Below are positions 49,191 to 61,326 of a stretch of DNA of 61,326 nt, in pieces (positions within the stretch are counted from its first letter, which is position 1; the number at the start of each line of letters is the position of its first letter). The translations under genes and the position numbers were made by a program. The notes below the pieces were generated by a model that was not told where the DNA came from, made no database searches, and saw nothing but the letters and a program-made list of their open reading frames with translations. This stretch comes from Conoideocrella luteorostrata. Taxonomy: Eukaryota > Ascomycota > Sordariomycetes > Hypocreales > Clavicipitaceae. The DNA lies in assembly GCA_032433595.1 (NCBI GenBank), contig JASWJB010000267.1:1-61326 (forward strand), read 5' to 3'.

Positions 49191-49939
49191 ACATGTGACT
49201 CGAAATAAGCAATGCAAATAGCAAAAAATTAGTCAACGATGCTGGAGACAGTCTGACGGGTCGAATTTTGAGCCGTGATTGAAAAGCAGCATCAGCAGTC
49301 AGGTTTGTCCCTGCCGGAGCTCTGGCTCCCTACGCCTGCTGATGTGGGCAGACCTGTCAGCAACAAATTAAGCAGACTATATTTCGGTCGGTACGACAAA
49401 ACTGTTCTGACGAGCTGCGAGGTTCAGCTGCAAAGATAAATCGACTTTTCGCCTTTGTAGCGGCTGTGAGATGGCTTATCCCATGCTCACTGGCTTAACA
49501 ACAATTCATCTTATCATGGCATAACTAGTCGCTCAAGATAAGAAGGCTCCAGCCCAGCTAAAATTATCAAATGGATAAATATGGCAAAGTCAGTCCATAT
49601 TCTCCGGCAGCGTAGAGCCGGCATCTACAGATTTTACCACCGATAGCTAAATTTACAGAAATATAAAAGCTACTTGGGGTGAAAACGTTTTAGATTCTAA
49701 ACTTGATATATTAGTCCTAGTTGCTGAGTTTTACTAGTATTGGTGCCAGAAGCGTTAGCCATGAACACATTGTTCGAAGGCTGTACACATGTGCCAGCTG
49801 GCAGCCAGCCGCCTTGCAGTTTGCAGCCAGGTGGCAGTAGATTCCAACAGCGATTCACGCCAGCCTGCTTCAGCAAATGCATTCTGTTTCCTTCATTGCA
49901 TGCTATGATACCAAGTCCGGGTAACAAGCTACCGACCAC
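49191..49939. other. Intergenic, AT-rich in its right half
   Basis: A 750-bp spacer between two plus-strand genes. The stretch around 49500-49740 is visibly AT-rich and without ORFs of note. It includes the promoter of the orphan gene. Confidence 0.5.
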
Positions 49940-50920
49940 ATGGCGGCGCCATCATGGTCTGTCGCTTTGACAGAAGAACAAAGTCAAAATCCCGTCGTAC
50001 GGCTCGCACACTTGCTGCTCTCCAATGTTTACAAGTCTCGATACTCTTACCTTAGCCGCGCAGAGAGGGGGATATTTGAGGATGTTCTCTCCCACATAAG
50101 AGTCCCCGCCACCGCTAGGTCGGTGTCACAAAATGGTCTGGTACGAAGCTTAGATAAACGGACACCCAATGTGGCAGAAGTCGAGCTGCTGCTGATTATT
50201 TACGGTGCCACTGCCTGCAGCACCCGTCCATGGTTTGAAGAGTACGCCAGGCTACACCCCGATGTGCTGGAGCCACGGTTCGGGGGTATTGTTCCTCAAC
50301 TTTCTAGTGCAGCAGCGGTGATTGAGGGACGGCTACCGTTGCCAGAGATATCTATGGAAAAAGTTCCTTTTAAAAAAGCGACTCGAAACTCGAACCGCAG
50401 ACAACGGTTACAGACGAGACCTGATGATGGACGAAATAGCAGTCAGAATCCTTCCCTACAGAGACAGACTCAAGACGTGACAGGATCCCGCGATGAGCGT
50501 GGAACCACAGTGGCCACATTTATTGATCTTACCCACGAAGGCGACGACGACGCGGGTACCAAAAGCTCAAGAGACCTTACCAGCGTGCGTCTTTCCCGGG
50601 ATATCGCGGCATCGATTAAACGACAGCGTGCTTTAGAGTCTGTTTGCAGCCAGTCTTTTGCCAAACAGAGTGTGGCGATTAGCGAAGAACGCAATAGGAT
50701 CACCAAGGCGACAGAATTCGCCCATTCCAGTGAGAGAAATGCTCTCCTTGCGCTACAACAGTTATCCGATCTGCGTGAGGGCTATAAAACGCTTATGGAA
50801 AAGCAAGAGGAACTTCAAGCAGAGATGGCGAGGCAAAGACAGCAGCAGATAGAGGCAAATACGGCGCAGATCGAGGTTCTTAAGCAGCGCAATGCGGGAC
50901 TGATGGCACTTGATACTTGA
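49940..50920 (+). CDS. Orphan protein with SUMO-interacting-like motif and coiled coil
   Basis: Single ORF of 326 aa from the ATG at 49940. I do not recognise the family. The first 140 residues look globular and helical (VVRLAHLLLSNVYKS, AEVELLLIIYGATACS). A basic, Gln/Asn/Arg-rich linker follows (about 145-190). Then comes TFIDLTHEGDDD (about 193-204), a hydrophobic core followed by acidic residues, the form of a SUMO-interacting motif. The last 100 residues form a heptad-rich helix with QQLSDLREGYKTLMEKQEEL and a Gln-rich end. The layout suggests a nuclear scaffold or regulator, but that is inference from motif and composition only. No introns are needed. The coding reality rests on length and consistent protein character. 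Confidence 0.6.
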   Translation: MAAPSWSVALTEEQSQNPVVRLAHLLLSNVYKSRYSYLSRAERGIFEDVLSHIRVPATARSVSQNGLVRSLDKRTPNVAEVELLLIIYGATACSTRPWFEEYARLHPDVLEPRFGGIVPQLSSAAAVIEGRLPLPEISMEKVPFKKATRNSNRRQRLQTRPDDGRNSSQNPSLQRQTQDVTGSRDERGTTVATFIDLTHEGDDDAGTKSSRDLTSVRLSRDIAASIKRQRALESVCSQSFAKQSVAISEERNRITKATEFAHSSERNALLALQQLSDLREGYKTLMEKQEELQAEMARQRQQQIEANTAQIEVLKQRNAGLMALDT

Positions 50921-52064
50921 TTAATATTTGGGGGGACGGTTTCAGCGTCTCACTTGGGTGCCTTGTAGTTACTTTGGGTTGGCAAAGGGTTATGCAAAAC
51001 GGTATTACGATAAGGCAACAAGTTTCTGGTCTCTCACAGCCGTAAGCAAATGTGACAGCAGCATACGGGAACTTTTACAAAACATTTTATTTTAAAGTCA
51101 ATCCCGAAATCCACGGACACATGGTGTCCAAACGCAAATACTTTTTGCCACATGCTGTGCTATAACTAGAACGTCGAACTACTAGTAATACTACGGATAG
51201 TATGTAGGGAACTCAACGGAGCGGGGACAGGCAACAGGGGCCGGTGACAACGCCTTAGGAGGGACAAACCATCCACTAGGCTAACTCGTCTTGGGACGGT
51301 CAGACGGCGTGGGTCGACGCGCCGAGTCCTTGAAGTAATGCATCGTCAACGCCGAGAACCAAAGATAACGAATTCCCGTTGGCGCCTACCCCGGGTCAAG
51401 CGGCATAATGCAGATCCACAGGCTGTTGCACGAACTGCCAACTCGACCACCACGAACCAATTGCTGACTTCAAGGCTGTCATCATGGTGGTGTTCACGAC
51501 TAGGCAACCATCGCTTGACTTGACGGCAATGGCAGATTATGGTACTCGATGCCGGAGTCCTCCTGCCGTTTAATAAAATACGATGCGTTGTTCAAGTCTC
51601 CCTTCCCCGCCTTGCGTTCCGTACATGTTGAAGAGTCCGTCGAATGGTGGTCGCCGGGTGGCGCACCGTTGTCCCGGTTCTGGTGTCGGTGCAGGTACAG
51701 TACCCGGCATGGGCATGACTCCGACTTGGACAAAAGGACCGTACCGTACCTAGTGACGCGCACAGATGTAGAAGGCTCCGAGGTGCAAGGCTTGAACAGC
51801 ATAGCAACTACTGCGGCAAGTAGTGTACCGAAACATGGTTCACATCGAAATGTGTGAAGAAAATGAAGGGGTGCGGATGCTCAAAAGCATAACGAATACC
51901 TTGCGCCGCTGCCAGCATCGGGCCTTGGGCTCTTGTCCACATCGAAACGCAAGCCAAATCAACTACCGAGTACTTTTTGCCCGCTATGTTCCTCCGTAGT
52001 GACCGTTTAGCAGGTCCGCAATGGAGTGGCGGGGCTCCAGCAGGGCCCGGGGCTAGCGGCTGCA

Positions 52065-52089
52065 GTTAGGAAACCCCAGGGTTCCTAAC
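52065..52089. promoter_or_regulatory. Inverted repeat GTTAGGAA / TTCCTAAC upstream of the ABCC gene
   Basis: Perfect 8-bp arms (52065-52072 and 52082-52089) flank a 9-bp GC-rich spacer, 39 bp upstream of the TATA-like box and about 300 bp upstream of the transporter start codon. Position and symmetry suit a dimeric regulator site. No known factor is assigned. Confidence 0.45.
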
Positions 52090-52127
52090 GCCATGCCACA
52101 GGGGCTCTTTGACGTGCGTGGGGGCTC

Positions 52128-52134
52128 TATATAA
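52128..52134 (+). promoter_or_regulatory. TATA-like box of the ABCC transporter
   Basis: TATATAA lies about 253 bp upstream of the proposed start codon at 52387, in an otherwise GC-rich stretch. The pyrimidine-rich leader at 52240-52330 follows it, as is common in strongly expressed fungal genes. Confidence 0.45.
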
Positions 52135-52386
52135 CTAATTAACAAACTGCTCCGTACGGAGTACCCTCTTGGCTTGATCGGCGGGCCGGCGTGTTGCTGC
52201 CGAGACAGAAAGATCTATTGTAGCTGTTCGTCGCCAGTCGAGTTTCTTTTCCTTCTCTCTTCCTTCTTCGCCACTCTCACTTTTTCTGGGTGATATTCAC
52301 AACCGCCTTGGCCTCTTTTTGGAGGGGTTTTTTATGTCCTTGCTCCATTCGTCATTTCGTCGGTTTTCGGCTTGAGTGACGCGGCC

Positions 52387-55300
52387 ATGAACGTGGTGAT
52401 CCACAAGTTCGGCAACCATGAATTTTCCCCCATGCGAAGTCGTATAGTCCTCGATGCAACCCATCAACCACAAGTCTTTGTGGACCGGTACGTAACGTGT
52501 TTTGTGCAGCAGGCCCGTTGAAATCGCTTCGGGGCGATATGTTTCAATTTGCCTTGCTAACCATCTCTCAGAGTTGCATCTACAGTTGCGCAGGTTCCAT
52601 GGATCGTCGATGCCTCCAATGCTGCTCGCTCAGGAATTCCCCAAGCCATCGTGCTCGCCATCTCCGGTTGCTTCGTTGCCTTTCATTTACTCCGTCGCCG
52701 CTCAGCCAATTCACTTCCGCCCTCACCCAAGTCCAAGGCGTCGGGTATAAGATGGAAGTATGAACTGCCGTCTCAAATAATGCGGGCAATTGCGCTGTCT
52801 TTCGTCGCTGTCGCATTCTTCCAGAGACACGCTCATGTGCTCAATGTCTTTCTTCTCACTTACGCCTTCCTCCTTGGCTTGACTCGCCTCATCAAGGATA
52901 TTCCGTGGCGACATGCGGCACTGCATCAAGTCAACTTCGTACTCATTGCCGAGCTGTTCATCTTGTGTACCGCTCAGCTTCTACCATGCATCGAGATCGA
53001 CTTTATGTGCACCAGAGACGCCAGTGTCATCGGAGCAGCCGTCGCGCTGGTAACAGGCATTGTCATCGCCATGTGCACACCTCGCGAATGGATCCGACCT
53101 CAACTGACGGAAGAAATCCCTGGTTTTCAACTTCCGGATGAGCCTTCCCCTGAAGAAGCGTGCAGTTGGGTAGACTATTACTGCACCTACCAATGGCTAA
53201 CTCCCATCATCTGGAAAGGCACGCTGAAAAAGCTTGACATGTCTGGTATCCCCAAATTGGCTTGGTACGATGAACCTCTATATCTTCTTCGTCAAATTCA
53301 AAATGCCAGAAATGCATACAAGTCCACCCTCTGGACCAGCGTGCGTTTCCAGCGAGTTGAGCTGTCTCTCATGGGTCTTTGGATCGGCCTTTCCTACATT
53401 GTCGAAAATGTAGCTCCTTTCGGCATGTATAAGCTTCTCGCATACCTTGATGATCCCGAGTCGGCCACGTACAGACCCTGGGTTTGGCTGCTATTGACTT
53501 TTTTTGGCCCAATGTTCAAGTCCATCCTGTTCCAAGGGTACGTATTCGTGTCCACTCGATTAATTGTCCGCATCAAGTCCGCCATGACCCAGGAGCTGTA
53601 TCACAGGGCGTTAGAGTCCATGGAACTGGAAGAGGATCCGTTCTCGAAAAAGTTTGATGATGACAAGGACAAGAAGGAGAACGTAAAGGAGAACAGCGTT
53701 AAATCTACGTCTGCCGGCCGACTGGCCAACCTCATGGCCGCCGATGTGGACGCAATTTTCCGCTCCCGCGACATGATGATTGTCCTCGTTGGTGTTCCTG
53801 CTGGAACTATTGTTTCTTTTATCGGCTTATACAGAATGCTCGGCTGGGCATCCATCGTTGGCGTTTGCGTATTGGTCCTGTCCACGCCTATATCCATTAT
53901 TTTCGGCAAGTTAATGTACAACGCCCAAAAGAAGGTACGAAAAGCCCAGGATTCACGAATATCTCTCGTCACAGAATACCTCGCTTCCATCAAGGCCATC
54001 AAATACTTTGGCTGGGAGAAGCCCATCACGGAGAAGATAGTCGAATCTCGTGCTGTTGAGCAAAAGGGCCTATGGGGGATATCTGTCCTCCAAGTTTGGA
54101 TTAATCAGGTCACACAGGCGTTTCCGTATCTTGCGCTGCTCGTTATGTTTGCTCTGCACGTCATCGTCGACAAACGCCGCTTAACAGCTTCTACTGCTTT
54201 CACGACCGTATATCTAGTCAAGAACATTCGTCGAAACATCATGATGGCCAGCAGTTTTGCTCGCAACTTTGCCGGTGCTCTCGTGGCGTTTGGCAGACTT
54301 GACAAATACTTTGCCAGCACCGTTCCGCTAGTTCAATACCCTGAGGGTGTTCTTCGTATCGAGAAAGCTTGTTTCCGACGGAACAAAAAGGCTACATTCA
54401 GACTGGAAGATATCTCTCTCGACTTCGTCGAAGGGGGCCTTAATGTTGTTACCGGACAGAGCGGCAGCGGAAAGTCCACCCTTTTACTCGCGATTCTGGG
54501 AGAGACTTATCTGGAAGGCGGCTGTGTTACCGTTCCCGCCGACATTGCTTATGCTTCCCAAACATCTTGGTTGCAGAACCAAACTATACAGGACAATATT
54601 CTTTTCGGCAGTCTTATGGAGAAGGCTCGCTACGACAGAGTTCTGGCGGCTTGCTGCCTCCCGGAAGACCTGCGTGAGTTGCCAGAAGGCGACCAAACTT
54701 CAGTTGGTGAAAACGGGACTTCGCTATCTGGGGGCCAAAAGGCAAGAGTCGCCTTGGCCAGAGCATTGTATTCCAAAGCGCCGCTATTGCTCCTCGACGA
54801 TATTTTCTCAGCGTTAGACGCCAAGACATCCGCTGGAGTGTGGAAACTCTGCTTTTGCAGCGATCTGCTCAAGGGTCGAACCGTCGTTCTCGTGACGCAG
54901 GTTCCTTGGATCTCTGCCCAGGCCGATCTCGCCATTCTGCTGGACAGAGGTCAGGTAAAAAGTGCCGAGCCCAACATCGGCGTTGTTCGTCGTCCTATCA
55001 AGATTGCTGAGGTCCTGGGAGGGGATACCGATGACAGCAGTGTGACTGAGGTTGAGACTCCTCCGGAACCAGAGCTACAGGCCAGCAGCGACGCTTTGAA
55101 TGATCCTGCTAAAGTTTCTCAGGACGTCCCTCTGAAGAGCATTGTCGATCAGGAGATGAAAGCATCTGGCGCTATCACTAGATGGAGCATGATCAAGTAC
55201 ATGGGTTATTACGGGCACCCTGTGTTCGCTGTTTCTTGTGTACTCGGTCTGTTCCTTGCCAACATTTTTTATTTCGGTACCACCTATTGGTTATCCATCT

Positions 55301-57365
55301 GGGTTGAGGCATATAAAGAAGGTGCACATGTCGACAGCGTCTTGTTCTTAGGCATATTTGCTGCTTTTATTTTCCTCGAGCTAATCTCCTACGGGTTTAT
55401 CGTTATTATGTTTGAATGGGGCGGCTGGCGTGCAGCAAGAAAGCTGCACAATGACTTTATCAATGCCATTATGAGAGTTCCTCTCTCCTGGTTCAAGGCC
55501 ATCCCTATTGGCCGAATTACGAACCGATTCTCCGGCGATATGTCATCTATCGACGGCATGCTCAGCGCCATGGTCCGCCAGATGATTGACATTCTCATGA
55601 TGATCGTTTTTCGACTTGGTGCTGTCAGTACCATTATGCCGGTCTTCATGATTCCTGGACTCATTACCTGCTTCATCGGTGTGGGTATTGGAGAAATGTA
55701 CACCCGTACCGCCATCATCATCAAGCGCCTCACATCATCCGCACAGTCTCCTGTCTTTTCGCAGTTTGCCGACACTCTTGCTGGTCTTTCAATAATTCGC
55801 GCAAGAAAGGGCAAGGCCGCAGAGTTTGGGTTTGACCTGGCTGATAAGCTCCGTATCTGGTCGGCAGCCTCTGAGGCTAACTACAATTGCAACCGATGGG
55901 TTGGTATTCGGATCGACTTTGTCACATCCCTCGTTTCGCTTTTTGCAGGCATCATTGCCATCTCCAAAGCTGGCGTCGTTGGGTCCGGACTGGTTGGCTT
56001 TTCGCTGACCAACGCCAACGACCTCAGCCAAACCGTGCTCTACATGGTTCGCGCCATGAATGATCTGGAGGTGGAGATGCAAAGCGTAAGTAAACATAAC
56101 AAGTGCTTTTGGCCAAAGCTTCTCTATATATATAGGCTTACTTTCCCGCAAGAGTGGCCCTACTAATCGTAAGTTACAGTTTCATCGTGTCAAGGAATAC
56201 GTCAAATTGGAGCCTGAAGAAAAAGACGACAAGCCGTACCCCGACGAGGGCGAGGGCGAATATGCAGATGATGAAACCCGCGTCATCCCCAAAAACTGGC
56301 CCCGAACAGGAGAAATCGAGTTCCGCAACGTCACCATCCGATACGATCCCGACGGCCCGGACATCCTCACCGACATCAACCTGAAGTTCAAAGCCGGCGA
56401 ACGAGTTGCTGTGGTCGGACGAACCGGATCTGGCAAGAGCACAGTAAGTCTTGTTGCGCACCCTTTGCCTCTGGCAACGCTACAGTTTTTTTTTAGTTTT
56501 TTGGAGAGGGAGAGGGGGGAGGGAATTTGGTTCACTATACTGACATGAAATATAGCTTGTTCTGTCATTACTCCGATTCACCGACATCGTCGCTGGAGAA
56601 ATTTTGTTCGACGGCGTTGACATCACCAATCTTCCCCGATACCGTCTTCGTGAAAGTCTAACCATCATTCCCCAGGAAGCCGTGCTGTTCAATGGATCGG
56701 TTGAGTCGAACCTAGATCCCAGTGGCAGAGTTCCTCGGGAACAGCTGGAAGCAGCTCTCGATAATTGCAAAGGCATCGCCTCTTTTTCCGGCAACGTCAC
56801 GGAGGAGGATGATGATGATGAGACGGAGACGGAGCAGACAGGTGCCGCCGCCATTCGTGGCCACGCCCAAGCCATCACGTTGTCCACGGAGGTAGACGCC
56901 CGCGGCGAGAACTTCTCCCATGGCCAGCGTCAGGTTCTCTCCCTCTGCCGCGCGTTGATCCGCAAGAGCAAGCTCATGCTGCTCGACGAAGCGACGGCCA
57001 GCATGGACTATGAGACAGACCGTGGCATTCAGCAAGTGCTCCGAAATGACCTTGCTTCCGCTGATGACAGTCGCACTCTCGTCACCATTGCCCACCGCCT
57101 TCGAACCATCATTGACTACGACAGCGTAGTCGTTATGAGTGCAGGGAGAGTCCTGGAGTAAGTTGCCACCCCTCCTCCCCCTATTCTTTCCCGTTTTTAC
57201 CAGAAAATACAAAAAGCAAAAAGCAAAAGCAAAAGCTAAGTGTGATTCTTTCAACACAGACACGGCTCTCCCAAGGAACTGTACGACGCCAAGGGCCAGT
57301 TCTACGACATGGTATATCACAGTGGCGAAATGGAAGAACTACAAGAACTTCTAGAGGACAAGTAG
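52387..57365 (+). CDS. ABCC-type (MRP) multidrug transporter
   Basis: Model: join(52387..52487, 52572..56085, 56180..56443, 56556..57157, 57260..57365), 1528 aa. The product is a full ABC transporter of the MRP/Ybt1-Vmr1 type, expected at the vacuole or plasma membrane to export conjugates or drugs. An N-terminal extension with several hydrophobic segments precedes the first six-helix domain. NBD1 (about 662) has GQSGSGKST, signature LSGGQKARVALARALY and Walker B LLLLDDIFSALD, with Asp where active sites have the catalytic Glu. NBD2 (about 1284) has GRTGSGKST, a variant signature FSHGQRQVLSLCRAL and a normal LMLLDEATASMD. That asymmetry is usual for ABCC. The N-terminal exon was added because its frame joins at R|VASTVAQVPWIVD in phase. 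The substrate cannot be deduced. Confidence 0.92.
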
Positions 57366-58276
57366 AATATACGGAATGGCTCCTTTTATCTCCTATTCTT
57401 CTTCTTCTTCCTTTTCTTCCTTTTTCCTTTTTTTTTTTTTTTTTTTTAATTTTGGACGCCACACATAGTCAGACTGCTGAGTTATCATATTCGAAGGGAA
57501 AAAAGAGAATCAATATTGGGAAGTAGCGTCGCCTACGGTATAGCAGCAAGAAAGATTGAGACCACATATATATGTATATGATTATGCATAAACAAAAATA
57601 GCTAGTTGGGCATTCCAACCAGCTCGTTCGACTTAAAATGTTATTATGAGATGCTGCAAACTACGGACTTGGGGTGTGTGTATGTCAAAGACAAACAAAC
57701 AACACCAAGGCAATCCATTCATCCCAACGCCAGCACTTCGCTCTCCAGTCCGAACAGGCATATAAACGTTCGTACGTACGTACATGATAGACTGTAGAGT
57801 GGGAATGAGAGACACAGACGCATGCATCCACGCGCAGACAATTTCTCCTCCCTCATTAGAAATTTTTTTTGTGTATTATTCATGCATCGCTCCATACTAT
57901 ATCTGAGTATTTTGCAACCATGGTGTGGGAGAGAGTGCCTGCAGAACAAACAAAACATCATAAATTGACCTTCTCCCACCTCTGTCTCCCAAACGCCAAA
58001 AATTGATATAATGAATCTTTGTCCTTCTTCTTCGCAGTCGTTGTCGTCACAACAAAGTCCCAATATTGAAACGACCGTCCAGCCTCCTTGTTTCCCTAGC
58101 TCGATTTCAAAACGCAACGGCGTATAGTCTGTAGTAATAACTCATGCTTGTGCTACAAGAATTGTCTCTCTCGGTCCCAATTGATCAAATATGCTGTCGC
58201 TTTGTCGCCAATTGAGGTATCCAATCATATATGTCCCAATGCTAACCTCTACACACGTTGCCCCGTTTTTATTCGT
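57366..58276. other. Convergent 3' spacer between the ABCC gene and HOG1
   Basis: These 911 bp hold both 3' untranslated regions. A long T-rich/T-homopolymer stretch runs from about 57398 to 57447. GTAC-repeat sequence lies near 57770-57785. No supported gene. Confidence 0.5.
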
Positions 58277-59913
<1,637 letters not shown>

Positions 59914-61326
59914 TGCAGCGATTCGCAGAGGACGCTGCGAGTTCTGATAGCGGTGGGGGTGGTTGTGTGGTAGGAAGCCTGCGAGTCGGCGGGAAACAGG
60001 GTGAGGATCGGAGTAATGGGTATCTAAACCAAGCGAGTGTGTTTGAGCGACTGTCCAACGCACTCTGGTCAGCAAAATATCATGACCCGTCCCGGGGTGA
60101 TTGTCTTTACCCGTCGAAGGATTTTTTGGTCGGTCGCAAAGGTTGGGATGCTTAAGGGTGGCGGGGCAGACGTTTGACAAAATGCCGATGGAACTACTCC
60201 GTATGCTGTCTCGCTACACAAGGCACTAGAACTTGACAAGTTGTCAGCGACAAAAGAAAGACACCACTGATTGGATATCCGAGGCAAGGAATCAAGAACA
60301 AAGGATGAAGGGGATGGTGGGATAAGCTCTGCGGCCTGGTCTGGTCTGGTCTGGCTTGGCTGGGCACGGAGAAGCACCTTTGTGCTTCGAAGGGAAGTGA
60401 GAGAGTGAGTGAGCGAGCGAGAGGATCGGTCAGTGGGAGACTGGGACGGCGGGGGTGGGGGGATGCAGCCAGCAAGCATCTGGGGCTCGGCTGCAGCAGT
60501 ATTTGCAGCGCTGGCACTACCAGAAAACAGCTAGTTTTGTTTGCATCATGTCGGTGAGTGCACATGGGATACAGCTGGCGTCATGAATTCCCGGTATAGC
60601 AGGTGGAGCGCTCAATGAAGCAATATGTGTGCGCAGCGCAGACCTGGAACGCGTGCTGAGCCTGAGCTTGACTGAGCCCGACTGAGCCTGAGCCTCCGAG
60701 TGCTAATTACTGAATGCCGTTTTGCTGCTGGTCCACTTGAACGGCTCTGCTGCTCTCAGCTGGATGAAACGGGGCGCGACATGCTGTCGGGACCGGAATC
60801 GAGCGCCACAGCAGCTATTTGCAACAGGCTGTTGGCGGACAGGCACTGTGCTCGGCATCTGGTCGGGGCTGAGGGGCAGCTACGCTCTGAGCGCGAGGGC
60901 CGGCCAAGGAAAATATCGGCATAAACCGACACGCCCTGCAACAGACGTACGGGATAATTCGAGATGAACGCTTCATGAGCCGAGGGGGTCGTTCAGGCAC
61001 TGCGCCATACAGACTAGACGGCTCGAAGCTGTTGCGACGTACAGTACTGCTCTGCACACACTCCGTACAGGTATGGATGGTATGAATGGTATGGTATTTG
61101 CAATGTAAAGTAATATGGAGCATGCGCGGGGCAATTGAAAGTTTGACGTCTTGGTCGTTACGCACCTCTCGACGCTCTGATGGCTTGGCAACAAGACGAA
61201 GAGCGAATTGCTGTCGCAGGTGAGCTGGATCTGGTCTCGAGAAACTAGGCGACCTGTTAGGTTCAGTTGATGGCAACAGAATATTCTCTTTTTTTTTTAT
61301 TTTTGGCCCGTGGAGGAGAAAGAAGG
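59914..61326. other. HOG1 upstream region to the window edge
   Basis: This 1.4-kb region holds the HOG1 promoter and leader. It includes a TCTGG pentanucleotide run at about 60336-60363, a GAGTGAGCGAGC-type purine run near 60400-60425, and palindrome half copies at 60195-60203 and 61060-61069. ORFs here are short and unsupported. A gene starting past the window edge cannot be excluded. Confidence 0.5.

Larger units (their letters stand above)
50921..52386. other. Intergenic upstream of the ABC transporter
   Basis: A 1.47-kb region holding the 3' end of the orphan gene and the transporter promoter. It includes an inverted repeat at 52065-52089, a TATA-like box at 52128-52134 and a palindrome copy at 52150-52165. 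Short ORFs near 51500-51860 have no family character. Confidence 0.55.

Overview
The window is nuclear DNA of a filamentous ascomycete. Genes carry short introns (about 50-100 nt) with GT(A/G)(A/C)GT donors, CTAAC/CTGAC-like branch sites and CAG/TAG acceptors. The content is typical of Pezizomycotina: a NUDA-type cytoplasmic dynein heavy chain, a HOG1-type MAP kinase with a TGY loop, an AcpS-type phosphopantetheinyl transferase and a DUF1774-type membrane protein. Protein lengths (dynein 4350 aa, HOG1 358 aa) and residues suggest Sordariomycetes, probably Hypocreales. That placement is inference, not a search result. No bacterial, viral or intact transposon genes were recognised. Gene models were assembled by hand from splice signals and phase, and each adds up to a whole number of codons.

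Layout, left to right: F-box-like protein (-); DPH5 diphthine synthase (-) divergent from SNU23 spliceosomal zinc finger (+); a dynamin-family GTPase (-) whose 3' exons encode a GLFG/FG-repeat tail and a Nup98-like end; ALG1 mannosyltransferase (+) convergent with a Ubc7/UBE2G-type E2 (-); a Rossmann-fold NAD(P)-binding protein (-); AcpS/Ppt2-type PPTase (-); a multi-pass DUF1774-like membrane protein (-); cytoplasmic dynein heavy chain (-, 13.2 kb); a glutamine-rich FAR1-like DNA-binding protein (-); a large C2H2 zinc-finger protein (-); a zeta-crystallin-type quinone oxidoreductase (+); an orphan ORF with a SUMO-interacting-like motif (+); an ABCC multidrug transporter (+) convergent with HOG1 (-).

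This is mostly a housekeeping segment, not a biosynthetic cluster or a mobile island. Several genes touch shared processes: ALG1 and the ER-associated-degradation-type E2 both act at the ER, and HOG1 is a stress kinase beside a drug-efflux pump. I see no evidence that any set is co-regulated. The intergenic regions are long (up to 3.2 kb) and carry homopolymer tracts, short tandem repeats and a recurrent palindrome built on TACGGAGTAC.

The most unusual object is the dynamin-family gene at 7176-10538. A complete GTPase/GED module is spliced in frame to a nucleoporin-like FG tail, through an acceptor pair four bases apart that would decide whether the tail is made.
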